From Anaeromonas frigoriresistens (GTDB lineage Bacteria > Bacillota > Clostridia > Tissierellales > SIT17): a stretch of DNA of 61,568 nt. Below the pieces are notes generated by a model. It saw only the letters and a list, made by a program, of their open reading frames with translations. It did no database searches and was not told the origin of the DNA. Positions 24,981 through 34,780 of this stretch are shown piece after piece (position 1 is the first letter of the stretch; every line of letters starts with the position of its first letter). The DNA lies in contig NZ_WSFT01000042.1 of the NCBI RefSeq assembly GCF_016820655.1, positions 1-61,568 of the forward strand, in the 5' to 3' direction. The position numbers and the translations under genes were made by a program.

Positions 24981-25340
24981 GGGAACACATATCTGTTGAC
25001 CCACATAAATTAAATTGGGATTTATAAAAGGATTTCTTTGGATAATTTTATCTAAACTAATACCATAAGCTTTAGCTATCTTGTATAAAGTATCTCCATC
25101 CTGAACAGTATAAAATTCTCCATCAGTGCAAGGTAAAAGTGAAGGAACTGGTACACAAACTTCTTGGCCTATTTTTAATCTTTCAGGATTAATCTCAGGA
25201 TTTAATTCTTTCAATTCATCAATAGTAGTATTAAATAACCTACTTAGTTTATAGAATGTATCTGTGGGAGCTATAACATACTTATCTGTACCCATGGGAC
25301 AAACCTTTATATTTTGATTATTATAATCTGTTATATTCAT
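24969..25340 (-). CDS. Protein with two LysM domains
   Basis: The 123-residue protein consists of a short N-terminus and two LysM repeats. The first is YVIAPTDTFYKLSRLFNTTI to GQEVCVPVP and the second YTVQDGDTLYKIAKAYGISL to GQQICVPYKE. LysM domains bind N-acetylglucosamine-containing glycans such as peptidoglycan. No signal peptide is visible, so it may be a spore-coat or mother-cell protein, as for several signal-less LysM proteins of spore formers. The start ATG 25340 has GGAGGTG upstream; the 22 codons before it are rejected. Confidence 0.88.
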   Translation of the reverse strand: MNITDYNNQNIKVCPMGTDKYVIAPTDTFYKLSRLFNTTIDELKELNPEINPERLKIGQEVCVPVPSLLPCTDGEFYTVQDGDTLYKIAKAYGISLDKIIQRNPFINPNLIYVGQQICVPYKE

Positions 25341-25480
25341 GTATTCACCTCCGTAAAATACCCTAATATATAATATTAAATTCTTGGAGTTAATGTTCAC
25401 TTCCATTAAGGATATAATAAAGTTAATTTAAAACAATAAATTTACTTTTCAGTCAAGAGTTAAAGGAAAAGTTACCTTAT

Positions 25481-25509
25481 CTATATAATTTATAAAATAA
25501 ATTATATAG
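25481..25509. repeat. Perfect 13-bp inverted repeat overlapping a ribosome binding site
   Basis: CTATATAATTTAT (25481-25493) and ATAAATTATATAG (25497-25509), with a 3-nt spacer, end inside a strong AGGAGGTG. The ATG that follows opens a reading frame of only two codons (ATGAAGTAG). It may be an operator or a translation-control hairpin for a gene that is now broken. Confidence 0.5.
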
Positions 25510-25576
25510 GAGGTGATTAAAATGAAGTAGTTATTTAAATTGTTGGTGTTACGATACTGCCAGAAGGGGTGAAAAT

Positions 25577-26100
25577 ATGAGAATAGATACTTATGGTGAA
25601 TATAAGGAATGGGACTTTTCTAGTAGGAGAATATAGAAAAGTTTGCTACAATTTTTGAAAACATCACTCATATTCAAAAGAAGAATATTACTGTTGAAAT
25701 TTCAACATCTCATATGAATACCTATATCTACTGTAATGAAGAAGGTTTATATAATTCTATGCATTGTGTTAGTTGGTGGACTCCTTTTATAGGATATGGA
25801 TTAACTGGATTTACTCATTGGAAAAATATAACTTTTGAATATTCCTATAAAATCGTAGATGAAAAACCTAGATTTGTATCTGTAGATAATGTTGTATCAT
25901 ATTTTACTGGATTAAACATAGCGGTATCGTGGAATCAAATAGCAAAATCCACAAACTTCATAAAAAAGTATAATGAAAAGGATACAATAGTTATAGATAT
26001 AGCTGGATATTATGAATTAGGAACTAGTATTAATGGTTTTTCCCTAGGAGCAACCAAAAATGATAAATGGGAAACTGTAGTATTTACTTTAGTTCCATAA
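25577..26100 (+). pseudogene. Frameshifted gene for an unknown protein
   Basis: ATG 25577 has AAGGGG upstream, and the product (MRIDTYGEYKEWDFSSRR...) stops at 25636. An overlapping frame opens at 25627 and runs to 26100 through ENIEKFATIFENITHI and CVSWWTPFIGYGLTGF, ending WETVVFTLVP. The in-frame ATG at 25714 has no ribosome binding site. One base extra or two missing near 25625-25636 would join the two parts into about 174 residues. The C-terminal part looks beta-rich. It may be a true pseudogene, a programmed shift or a sequencing error. Confidence 0.6.
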
Positions 26101-26130
26101 AAAGAAAACTCCCTAGGGAGTTTTCTTTTT
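26100..26130 (+). terminator. Rho-independent terminator
   Basis: A perfect palindrome of 15 bp per arm (26100-26114 with 26115-26129) ends in TTTTCTTTTT after the broken gene. Confidence 0.85.
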
Positions 26131-26162
26131 ATGGATAAAAAAGTGAAAAAACTGGAAAAAAG

Positions 26163-26191
26163 TTGACTGAAAATTCCATTAAGTGTATTAT
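26163..26191 (+). promoter_or_regulatory. Promoter of the GGDEF gene
   Basis: TTGACT (26163-26168), a 17-bp spacer and TATTAT (26186-26191), about 50 bp before the start codon. Confidence 0.7.
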
Positions 26192-26238
26192 AGGACTATA
26201 GGCCTAATTATAATTAAAGAAGAGGGAGGGGAGATGCG

Positions 26239-27114
26239 ATGATAAAAGAAGCTCTCTCAAAGGAAGATAGTATTGTTATTATATTTGATGAAGAAGGTAA
26301 CCTAGAATATTCTAGTATAGATACTGATAATTTCAAAAATATTATAGGTGATAAAGATAAGATAAAAAAAGAGCTTATAGATGATAGAATAGTGGTATTA
26401 AAAGATTATATCGTAAAGATTGAAGTATTAGATTTAGGATTTAAAAAGCATTTTATAGCTAGCCTATACTATATATCTTCTAAAGAAAATAACAATTTAT
26501 TAAGTTTAGCCTATACTGATAAATATACTGGATTATATAATAGAAATCTATGGTACAAAATCGAGGAAACTATCATGAATCCTCTTCAGTCTGATAAGTA
26601 TTGTATGATTGTGATAGACATTGATAGTCTAAATAAAATAAATGATATAAAAGGGTCCTCCCAAGGAGATAAAGTAATACAAGATATTGCTATAGCTATA
26701 AAAGAAACCACTGGAGTTTCAGATATAGCAATAAGATACGGAGGGGATGAATTTATAATCATTTTGACAAACAGTGATGAGCATAAAGCTATATATATAT
26801 TAAATACCATAAGGGATAAGATAAAAAGTATCGAATATATGGATATAGATATAAGTGGGGGAGTATCTTATAGTCAAGGAAATGACAGTTTTAAGGAGCT
26901 ATTTATTAAATCTAATAAAAATATGATTTCAGAAAAAGACTATAAGAAAAACCAAATCATATCTAAGTTAGATGATTACAATTTAATTAAATTTCATTTA
27001 ATGAATATTTTAGATATATCAGAAAATGCTATTGAAAACAAAGATATACAGAATAATATAGAACAAGAGATAAATACCATATTATCATTGATATATAAAA
27101 AGATGTATAAATAG
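26239..27114 (+). CDS. GGDEF-domain diguanylate cyclase
   Basis: The 291-residue soluble protein has a short N-terminal sensory-type region (residues 1-85, PAS-like in length) and a GGDEF domain (about 90-230). Visible motifs are YTDKYTGLYNRNLW, VIDIDSLNKIND and the intact active site YGGDEF (168-172). It should make cyclic di-GMP. The inhibitory I-site (RxxD before the active site) reads GVSD, so product inhibition at that site is probably lost. A helical C-terminal extension of ~55 residues follows. ATG start with GAGGGAGGGG upstream. Confidence 0.88.
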   Translation: MIKEALSKEDSIVIIFDEEGNLEYSSIDTDNFKNIIGDKDKIKKELIDDRIVVLKDYIVKIEVLDLGFKKHFIASLYYISSKENNNLLSLAYTDKYTGLYNRNLWYKIEETIMNPLQSDKYCMIVIDIDSLNKINDIKGSSQGDKVIQDIAIAIKETTGVSDIAIRYGGDEFIIILTNSDEHKAIYILNTIRDKIKSIEYMDIDISGGVSYSQGNDSFKELFIKSNKNMISEKDYKKNQIISKLDDYNLIKFHLMNILDISENAIENKDIQNNIEQEINTILSLIYKKMYK

Positions 27115-27116
27115 AA

Positions 27117-27154
27117 AATAAGGATAACCTTTCTCAAAGGTTATCCTTATTTTG
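27117..27154 (+). terminator. Rho-independent terminator
   Basis: A perfect 16-bp stem (27117-27132 with 27136-27151) followed by TTT, after the GGDEF gene. Confidence 0.8.
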
Positions 27155-27294
27155 GTTAACCAAATAAAAAAAGAAAAACCAAAACAATAGAAGTTAAACC
27201 AATTAATATTATAATTTTGGGTAAAAGATGATTATGAGAATGTTGGAATAAAAATTGCATCCATATATATTTAAAATATAAGGAGGTATAGGAA

Positions 27295-28599
27295 ATGAAA
27301 AAATTTATTAGCATTTTACTTATTACAATCATGATTTTAAGTATGACTTCATTTGGTTTCTCTGACAATGAAAAAGGATCTTTAGTAATAATAGGGGGAG
27401 CATTAGATCCTGAGAATGAGGCTATCTACAACAAGATGATAGAATTAGCAGGAGATAAGAATGATATTAAAATTGCAATAATACCTGCAGCAAGTAGTAC
27501 TCCTTCTAAAAGTGGAGGATTATATAAAGGTGACTTCGTAGACTTATATAATGTACCAAAGGAAAATGTTAAAGTATTTCCTATAGCAATAAATGATGAT
27601 AGTTCTACAGAGGATATAGATGAGTCTACTTGGGATAAAAACGGATTTAATGAAGAATTAGCCCAAGAAATGTTAAATTATGATCTAGTATTTTTTACTG
27701 GTGGGAATCAATTAGACATAGTAAAAGTTTTAGTACAGGAAGATGGTACAGATGGACCGGTATTGGAATCAATAAAAGAAATATATGATAATGGAGGAGT
27801 TTTAGCTGGAAGTAGTGCAGGAGCGGCTATAATGACAGATCCTATGATTGGAGCAGGTTCAAGCTTTGGAGCTTTAACTCAAGGTACTACTGATACAGAT
27901 AATTACGATGACCCTGATGATAATAGAGTATTTCTAACTAAAGGATTAGGATTCTTAGAAAACTCTATAACTGATCAACACTTTTTAGCTAGAGGAAGAT
28001 TTGGCAGACTTATCACAGCTCTGATTGATAGAGAAATAAATATGGGATATGGAATTGATGAAAATACTGCTTTAGTTCTGACTGGAGACGAGTTGGAGGT
28101 CATTGGTGAGTCAGGAGTTATGATTATAGATACTGCTGGAGCTACTTATAAAAACTATGGATCTCGTTTATCTGCCAATGATATAAGATTACATTATCTT
28201 GAAACTGGAGATAAATATAATAAAAAGACTCAAGAATTTACTATCAATTCTGATAAAGAGACTACTTTAGGTTATGAGTATTACTCAGGAAATGAATTAA
28301 ACACCAATATTTTTGGAGAAAATAGTGTCATACCAACTATTACTAAGGATTTAGTTGATAATACAGAAAAAGAATCAATGGGGTTATCATTTGATACAGA
28401 TGGAAATGGAGTAAAATTGATATTTAATCAAAAAGAAGATACACAAGGTTATTGGGGAAAAATTGATGGGAGAGAGTCTTATGCTGCTACTAATGTATAT
28501 TTAGATATTCTTCCTATAAAAGTTCAGATAAAAGAAATGAAGCCTCCAAAGGAAGCCAAGGAAAAGAAAATAGAAAAAACCAATAATAAAGTTAAATAA
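27295..28599 (+). CDS. Secreted cyanophycinase-like serine peptidase (S51)
   Basis: The 434-residue protein has a signal peptide (residues ~1-23, ending SFGFS). The S51 peptidase domain shows LVIIGGALDPE, FFTGGNQLDIV, the nucleophile elbow AGSSAGAAIM and TDQHFLARGRFGRLI. Cyanophycinases cut the storage polymer multi-L-arginyl-poly-L-aspartate into dipeptides. With an export signal it would act on polymer in the surroundings, like CphE-type enzymes. About 130 extra C-terminal residues follow, with a Lys/Glu-rich end. ATG start with AGGAGG upstream. msrB follows after 18 bp. Confidence 0.88.
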   Translation: MKKFISILLITIMILSMTSFGFSDNEKGSLVIIGGALDPENEAIYNKMIELAGDKNDIKIAIIPAASSTPSKSGGLYKGDFVDLYNVPKENVKVFPIAINDDSSTEDIDESTWDKNGFNEELAQEMLNYDLVFFTGGNQLDIVKVLVQEDGTDGPVLESIKEIYDNGGVLAGSSAGAAIMTDPMIGAGSSFGALTQGTTDTDNYDDPDDNRVFLTKGLGFLENSITDQHFLARGRFGRLITALIDREINMGYGIDENTALVLTGDELEVIGESGVMIIDTAGATYKNYGSRLSANDIRLHYLETGDKYNKKTQEFTINSDKETTLGYEYYSGNELNTNIFGENSVIPTITKDLVDNTEKESMGLSFDTDGNGVKLIFNQKEDTQGYWGKIDGRESYAATNVYLDILPIKVQIKEMKPPKEAKEKKIEKTNNKVK

Positions 28600-28617
28600 T
28601 TAATAAAGGATGATTAA

Positions 28618-29067
28618 ATGAATAAGAAATACACAAAACCAACTAAAGAAGAAATTAAAAAGAAGTTAACTAAGGAGCAGTATAGGGTCACTCAGGAAAA
28701 TGGTACAGAAAGACCCTTCGAAAATGAATACTTTGAGCATAAAGAAGAAGGAATATATGTTGATGTGGTAACTGGGGAGCCTTTATTTACTTCTAAGGAT
28801 AAGTATGACTCAGGATGTGGCTGGCCAAGTTTTACTAACCCTATTACTAGTGAGTCAGTAGATGAAAAAAAGGATTTAAGTCATGGAATGGTTAGAAAAG
28901 AAATAAGAAGCAAAACTGGTGATTCTCATTTAGGCCATGTGTTTCCTGATGGACCTAAGGATAGAGGTGGTCTTAGATACTGCATAAATAGTGCTGCTCT
29001 TAAGTTTATACCAGTGAAAGATTTAGAAAAAGAAGGTTACGAAGAGTACAAAAAAATATTTGAATAA
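28618..29067 (+). CDS. msrB: Peptide-methionine (R)-S-oxide reductase MsrB
   Basis: The 149-residue protein has the family motifs [23 protein letters not shown] and the catalytic cysteine in [11 protein letters not shown]. The two CxxC zinc-binding pairs seen in many MsrB proteins are absent (GEPLFTS stands in place of the first), as in the zinc-free branch. It repairs oxidised methionine. ATG start with AAGGATG upstream, weak. Probably co-transcribed with the cyanophycinase. Confidence 0.95.
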   Translation: MNKKYTKPTKEEIKKKLTKEQYRVTQENGTERPFENEYFEHKEEGIYVDVVTGEPLFTSKDKYDSGCGWPSFTNPITSESVDEKKDLSHGMVRKEIRSKTGDSHLGHVFPDGPKDRGGLRYCINSAALKFIPVKDLEKEGYEEYKKIFE

Positions 29068-29068
29068 A

Positions 29069-29100
29069 AATAAAGCCCTGCAATATTGCAGGGCTTTATT
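29069..29100. terminator. Bidirectional terminator
   Basis: A perfect 15-bp inverted repeat (29069-29083 with 29086-29100) overlaps the recQ stop and follows msrB, with T-rich flanks on both strands. Confidence 0.85.
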
Positions 29101-31231
29101 TTGCATAATTCTTTTTATATATAACACATTTTATATCATAATAGCTAATGTTAGCAGGTAAAATTTCTTTAATTGGCTTTAAAAACTCAGAACCTACTTC
29201 ATCCATAGCTTCTAATACTTGTTTTTCTACATCGGCCTGAACTACACTATCCCAATTAATACTCAAACCCTCTTCTTCACATTTAACAAAATGGGTTAAT
29301 ATAGTATCCTTTTTTACATCTCTAATCTTAGCTATTTCTTCGATACTGTTACCTTCTTTATATAGATTGTAACTTGCAATATGAGTTTTTACTTTAGGTT
29401 CTATAGATTTTTTGGTTATACTTGAAGCTAACTCTGAAATAGGCTTAGCATCATTTTCATCTATATATCTATTTATTAAATCCATAAATATAACTCCATA
29501 AGTTTGATACTTTTTATCTCCTACACCTTTAATATTTAGAAAATGTTCTTTATTACTAGGTAAAATAGAAGCCATTTCTTTCAAAGAAGTATCTGGAAAT
29601 ATTACATAAGGTGGAATGTTTTTTTCTAAAGCTAGATTTCTTCTTAGAGACTTTAATTCTTCAAATAAATCCTTATAGTAATTATCAGAACTTGAAGTGT
29701 TTTCTTTAAATATGTCAACTGCCATATATACTTTTTCATTACCCTTTAATACTTTTTTTGAAGTAGGAGTCAGTCTAACTACAGGGAACTTACTCTCTGT
29801 TAGCGATAAATATCCTTGGGATATCAACATTGCAATAATATTTTTTATGTCTTTCTCAGTATAATTATCCATTAGTCCGTAGGTGGATAAATTATCCAAG
29901 TTAAAGTTCAATACCTTTTTGTTTTTTGACCCATTTAATACTTGAGCAACAACTGTGGTACCAAATTTTTCATTCATTCGATATACACAGGATAATATTT
30001 TTTGAGCTTCTATCGTTACATCTTTAAGCTCTCTTTCTATAGTACAATTACTACAATTATCACATTTATCTATTACATCAACCTCACCAAAATATTCTAA
30101 TATCTTACCCCTTAAACAATCATGACTATAGCAATAGTCCACTAAATATTGGAGGTTTTTATAGGCTATTGAAGCTCTTTCAGGATTAACATGACTTTCT
30201 CCTATAAGAAACTTCTGTTTCACAACATCTTGAGGAGAGAATAATAGTATACATTCACTATCTTCCCCATCTCTACCAGCTCTTCCGGCCTCTTGATAGT
30301 AGGCTTCCATGCTTTGAGGAATATTATAATGAATTACATATCTAACATTTGATTTATCTATCCCCATACCAAAGGCATTTGTTGCAACCATTATAGGAGA
30401 TTCATCATATATGAATGAATGTTGAGCCTTTTCTCTATCTTCTTTGTTCATTCCACCATGATAGATACTTGCATGGTACCTCTTATCATTTAAAAAACTA
30501 CCTAAAGACTCTACTTCTTTTCTAGTAGAACAGTATATTATTCCTGATTCATCATTTCTTTTCTTTATATAATTAAGTATAAATGATCTCTTATCTATAT
30601 TATTTTCTACTTTAAAGAATAGATTTTCTCTGTCAAATCCTGTTATTACCTCTTTAGGCTCTTGAAGATTTAGAAGATCCTTTATATCTTCTATTATTTC
30701 TTCGGTGGCAGTTGCTGTATATGCGCCTATAACCGGTCTAGTCTCTAGATTGCTTATGAATTTGGGAATTTCTCTATAACTAGGTCTGAAATCATGACCC
30801 CATTTACTGATACAGTGAGATTCATCAATTGCGATAAATGGGATATCAATATTTTTAATTAAATTTATGAATCCTTGATGATTAAGTCTTTCTGGAGCTA
30901 TATATATAAGTTCATATTTATCCTCTTTAATATTTTGCAGTCTTTCATTGAGCTGAAGAGATGTTAAAGTACTATTAATGTAAGTGGCAGATATCCCCAC
31001 TTCTGTTAATGCATCCACTTGATCCTTCATAAGAGATATTAAAGGAGATATAACTAATGTGGTTCCTTTAGTAACTAAAGATGGTATTTGATAGCATAAA
31101 GATTTACCACCACTTGTAGGCATAATACCTAAAACATCATTGCCATCAATAACTCCTTGGATCAATTCTTCTTGTCCTCTTCTAAAACTATCGTAGCCGA
31201 AATATTCTTTTAATACATTATTTATATTCAT
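29096..31231 (-). CDS. recQ: ATP-dependent DNA helicase RecQ
   Basis: The 711-residue helicase has Walker A MPTSGGKSLCYQ (residues 37-48) and Walker B region AIDESHCISKWGHDFRPSY. The motif VI region reads YYQEAGRAGRDGEDSECIL. A zinc-binding RQC domain (CDNCSNC) follows, then the winged helix, an HRDC domain (about residues 510-590) and a C-terminal helix-turn-helix extension (SIEEIAKIRDVKKDTIL). It unwinds DNA in repair and replication restart. ATG start with GGAGGA upstream. Confidence 0.95.
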   Translation of the reverse strand: MNINNVLKEYFGYDSFRRGQEELIQGVIDGNDVLGIMPTSGGKSLCYQIPSLVTKGTTLVISPLISLMKDQVDALTEVGISATYINSTLTSLQLNERLQNIKEDKYELIYIAPERLNHQGFINLIKNIDIPFIAIDESHCISKWGHDFRPSYREIPKFISNLETRPVIGAYTATATEEIIEDIKDLLNLQEPKEVITGFDRENLFFKVENNIDKRSFILNYIKKRNDESGIIYCSTRKEVESLGSFLNDKRYHASIYHGGMNKEDREKAQHSFIYDESPIMVATNAFGMGIDKSNVRYVIHYNIPQSMEAYYQEAGRAGRDGEDSECILLFSPQDVVKQKFLIGESHVNPERASIAYKNLQYLVDYCYSHDCLRGKILEYFGEVDVIDKCDNCSNCTIERELKDVTIEAQKILSCVYRMNEKFGTTVVAQVLNGSKNKKVLNFNLDNLSTYGLMDNYTEKDIKNIIAMLISQGYLSLTESKFPVVRLTPTSKKVLKGNEKVYMAVDIFKENTSSSDNYYKDLFEELKSLRRNLALEKNIPPYVIFPDTSLKEMASILPSNKEHFLNIKGVGDKKYQTYGVIFMDLINRYIDENDAKPISELASSITKKSIEPKVKTHIASYNLYKEGNSIEEIAKIRDVKKDTILTHFVKCEEEGLSINWDSVVQADVEKQVLEAMDEVGSEFLKPIKEILPANISYYDIKCVIYKKNYAK

Positions 31232-31369
31232 AAATATCCTCCAATCTCTATGAATATTGTATATTTTTATTAGAATTATTTCAATCCATATACAATTTTA
31301 AGAGGTATTTTACCTTCATTTTTGGCAAATACTAATTGGATAATATCTTAAAGAAAAGGAAGATTATTT

Positions 31370-32455
31370 ATGGATGTAGGAATAATTGGTGCTGGATTAT
31401 CAGGGTTATGCTGTGCTATAACCTTAGAAAAACATGGAATAAATCCAATAGTTTATGAAAGTAGAGAAGAAGTTTGTGATAGATTTATTAATTGTGAAAT
31501 TTTCATGCATGTACAAACTCATCCCATAAAGGATGTATTTAAATTTTTTTCGGAAGAACTGGATATATTTCTTCAACCTATATCTAAATTAGATGAATTA
31601 GTCATACACTCTCCTAATAATAAATCTAAATTAACTGGAGATATTGGTTTTTCATCGGTGAGGGGAAGACATAATTTAGCTCTATCAAAACAGCTAGAGA
31701 AACAATATAAAGGAAAGATTATATTTAATTCTAAATATAGCTATGAGGAGATACAAGAAAGACATACCCATATTATAGTTGCCCCGGGAGATGGGAAGTA
31801 TAGTGAGAAGCTAAACAATTATACTACAGATTTAACAGTTTCTCTTAAAGGGGCCATAGTAGAAGGCAATTTTAATAAAAATACTACAGTAGCTTGGTTA
31901 AATAATGATTTTGCACCGAAAGGGTATGGATATTTTATACCTTTATCTGATGATAAAGCAAATATAGTATTAGCTTATCCAGAGTATGACGAAAATAAAG
32001 AATTAAATATGGATGAATTATGGAATGTATTTATTAAGAGAGCTAGAAAAGATCTTAATCAGTCCTTAAAGAAAATAGATGGTTTTCAGATAAGAAACTA
32101 TTATTTAGGAAAATGTATTAAACCAAGGGTAGGTAATACTTTTTTTGTAGGAAACTGTTTTGGTATAATGCCTTTTTTAGGCTTTGGCCAATTCACTTCT
32201 ATACTTACAGGAGTGTATGCAGCTTATGATATATTAGGTATAGGAAACTATGAAAAACTAGTAAAGGACTTAGAGAAAAGCTATAAAAACTCACTAGTTC
32301 TTAGACGGGGATTAGAAAAATTAGATAATAAAAAATTAGATACCCTTGTTAATTCAATAGATGGAAAAGTAGGAAAAATTATATTTAACAATAAAATAGA
32401 TTATCTATCTGTTTTTTCAAATATATTAAAACCAATCATAGATGAAAGAGGATAA
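31370..32455 (+). CDS. FAD-dependent oxidoreductase, geranylgeranyl-reductase-like
   Basis: The 361-residue protein starts with the dinucleotide-binding motif VGIIGAGLSGLCCAITLEKH (residues 3-22). It has the second flavin motif VGNCFGIMPFLGFGQFTSIL near residue 265, the layout of the FixC/geranylgeranyl reductase-like flavoproteins. No membrane segment. The substrate is unknown. ATG start with AAAGGAAG upstream. It is alone between recQ (divergent) and the rhomboid gene. Confidence 0.78.
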   Translation: MDVGIIGAGLSGLCCAITLEKHGINPIVYESREEVCDRFINCEIFMHVQTHPIKDVFKFFSEELDIFLQPISKLDELVIHSPNNKSKLTGDIGFSSVRGRHNLALSKQLEKQYKGKIIFNSKYSYEEIQERHTHIIVAPGDGKYSEKLNNYTTDLTVSLKGAIVEGNFNKNTTVAWLNNDFAPKGYGYFIPLSDDKANIVLAYPEYDENKELNMDELWNVFIKRARKDLNQSLKKIDGFQIRNYYLGKCIKPRVGNTFFVGNCFGIMPFLGFGQFTSILTGVYAAYDILGIGNYEKLVKDLEKSYKNSLVLRRGLEKLDNKKLDTLVNSIDGKVGKIIFNNKIDYLSVFSNILKPIIDERG

Positions 32456-32663
32456 GTAGTTGACTATTTTATCCTCCGATTCTTTTGATTTTTTAAAGAT
32501 AATAAATATAACATACATAAAAATAAAATTATATTCAATTAGAGTATCCCTATATGGGTAAAAGTTTAATGATTTATTAAAATAGTCTAGTTATAATGTA
32601 AAGGAAAATAGTTAATAAATATAGAATATATAGTATAAGAATTTTAAGGATAAGGATGATTTC

Positions 32664-33257
32664 ATGGATAGATTAGGAAGAATACATTATAATGCACCAG
32701 TTACTTTAACCTTTACATTTTCAGCCTTAGGAGTATTGTTACTAAAAGAAGTATATGGAGATATATTTGTAAGATATCTTTTTACTAATTTTAGGACATC
32801 TTTAAGTGATCCTATGCAGTATGTAAGACTATTTAGCTATATATTAGGTCATGCAAATTGGCAGCATTTTTCTAGTAATTTTCTAATAATACTCTTATTA
32901 GGACCAATGATTGAAGAAAAATATGGTTCAAATGAACTTATAAAAATGATATTAATTACGGCTTTGATAACAGGAGTGATAAACACATTACTTTTTGATA
33001 CAGGTCTTATAGGTGCCAGTGGAATAGTTTTTATGATGATCTTATTGAGTTCCTTTGCTAATGTAAGGGCAGGTCATATACCCCTTACTTTAATAATTGT
33101 GGGAGCAATATTTATAGGTAAAGAATTAGTTGATGCAGTAACTGTAAAGGATAGTATATCTCAAATGGCTCATATAGTAGGGGGGATATCTGGAGCAGTA
33201 CTAGGTAATGCAACAATTAATAAAGGAAGAAAAAATGTTAAAAATCATAAAGTATAG
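32664..33257 (+). CDS. Rhomboid-family intramembrane serine protease
   Basis: The 197-residue protein has about six membrane segments. The rhomboid elements are GHANWQHFSSN (residues 62-72), the nucleophile motif GASG (Ser119) and the general base His170 in AHIVGG. It would cleave membrane-spanning substrates within the bilayer; the substrate is unknown. ATG start with AAGGATAAGG upstream. Confidence 0.88.
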   Translation: MDRLGRIHYNAPVTLTFTFSALGVLLLKEVYGDIFVRYLFTNFRTSLSDPMQYVRLFSYILGHANWQHFSSNFLIILLLGPMIEEKYGSNELIKMILITALITGVINTLLFDTGLIGASGIVFMMILLSSFANVRAGHIPLTLIIVGAIFIGKELVDAVTVKDSISQMAHIVGGISGAVLGNATINKGRKNVKNHKV

Positions 33258-33418
33258 TAATAAAGTCATAGAATATTAATATATATTAAAGTTAATTTAT
33301 ATAATAATTTATGATACTATAATAGTAACAATATTCTGAAAACGGACAAAGTATTTTAGAGAGGAGGTAAGTACCTATCTAATTTTTAATCTTTTATTAA
33401 AAGGAAGGGGAAGATTTA

Positions 33419-34666
33419 ATGAAAAAAGTATTATCACTATTCTTATGTTTATCTTTACTACTATCCTTTATCCCATTACAATCTAATACAGTCCATGCAC
33501 AGCCTGATGACTTTAATACAGCTAGATATGGAGATGTAATTGACATAGGTACTAAGCTTAGAAATCTACAACAGAATGAAGATTTTATAGAGGAAGCTAG
33601 AGAGAAAATAAAAAAGAACTCAAAAGAAATCAATTTTGCTGAAATGGAAGCTTTAGTATCACAAAATAATGATAGTTACTTTACATATGATGGAGGAACT
33701 AAATATTTTTTAAATAGGGATTTAGACTTTAAGACCTTTACTCTAAGAAGTGAAGGTAAACATGTAGAAATTTGGGTGGCTAATGATTTATCTTATGGTC
33801 ATGGAGAGAAGCCTGAAGATATAGTAACTCAAGAGCAAGTTGATAAATTAGCTAATGTATTTGATGAGACTATTTATCCTAAAGATACAGACTTCTTTGG
33901 AACTCCTAATTTCCATGATGGAAGTAATTCTCCATTACCAGAAATGGTTGGGCTACCTGAGGGATACTATAATTCTGAAAATGGAAAAATAATTATGTTA
34001 GTAGATAACATTATTGATGAATCATATAATGACCCATCTTATCCATTCTTTGTATCAGGATTTTACTGGGGTACATTAGAAAGTTATATAGATAGAAATA
34101 TTATTACAATAGATACAAATAGTATGGAAACGAGATTAGAAGAAACCTATTTTAGAACAGTAGCTCACGAGTTCCAACATTTAATTCATGATGATAATGA
34201 TCCAATGGAAGAAGCATGGATTAATGAGGGAATGTCTGATTTTGCAGAATATCTTTGTTTTGGAACTCACCCTATGGGCCATGTGAATTTCTTCTTAGAT
34301 AATTCAGAAAATTCATTAGTAGATTGGGATGAACATTATAATGTTGAGAGGGGACCAGAGAATTTAGCTGATTATGGGCAAGCCTATTTGTTACAACTAT
34401 ACTTAAAAGATCATTATGGTCAAGGTTTTATTAGAGCATTAGCAAAGGATAAGGATTATGGAATAGAGAGTGTTAATAAGATGTTAGAAGGATTTAATAC
34501 TGGGATAGATTTTGAAGAGCTATTTAGAAGATTTACCATAGCAGCAGCTATTGATAATGAAGAGCCAGGAGATGGAGTATATAATTTTGATAGCATTGAT
34601 TTAAATGTTAATTTTGAACAAGATATAGAATATGATAAACATGGATATTCTAATTTAGGCTTTTGA
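33419..34666 (+). CDS. Secreted zinc metallopeptidase (HEFQH motif)
   Basis: The 415-residue protein has a signal peptide ending near VHAQ (residue ~26). Its catalytic core contains AHEFQHLIHDDND (HExxH at 250-254) and AWINEGMSDFAEYL (Glu270 is the likely third ligand). This resembles the M30/M6-like secreted peptidases of Firmicutes. No other domain is recognised. ATG start with GGAAGGGG upstream. It is closed by a strong terminator. Confidence 0.82.
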   Translation: MKKVLSLFLCLSLLLSFIPLQSNTVHAQPDDFNTARYGDVIDIGTKLRNLQQNEDFIEEAREKIKKNSKEINFAEMEALVSQNNDSYFTYDGGTKYFLNRDLDFKTFTLRSEGKHVEIWVANDLSYGHGEKPEDIVTQEQVDKLANVFDETIYPKDTDFFGTPNFHDGSNSPLPEMVGLPEGYYNSENGKIIMLVDNIIDESYNDPSYPFFVSGFYWGTLESYIDRNIITIDTNSMETRLEETYFRTVAHEFQHLIHDDNDPMEEAWINEGMSDFAEYLCFGTHPMGHVNFFLDNSENSLVDWDEHYNVERGPENLADYGQAYLLQLYLKDHYGQGFIRALAKDKDYGIESVNKMLEGFNTGIDFEELFRRFTIAAAIDNEEPGDGVYNFDSIDLNVNFEQDIEYDKHGYSNLGF

Positions 34667-34680
34667 AGAAAATTATAACG

Positions 34681-34716
34681 ATAATAAAAGACGCCTTTAA
34701 AGGCGTCTTTTATTAT
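34681..34716 (+). terminator. Rho-independent terminator
   Basis: A perfect palindrome with 18 bp per arm (34681-34698 with 34699-34716). The 3' arm contains TCTTTTATTAT. Confidence 0.85.
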
Positions 34717-34780
34717 AGATTAATAGGTGATATACTTTGGTATAATAAACATAGGAGAGTTTAATTTGGAGGTGAATATA

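Noticed and set aside
27156-27260. Minus-strand frame of 34 codons (MQFLFQHSHNHLLPK... with a hydrophobic C-terminus) before the cyanophycinase gene
   Set aside because: It has no ribosome binding site and overlaps the palindromic end of the preceding terminator. It could be a real tiny membrane protein, but the evidence is too thin.
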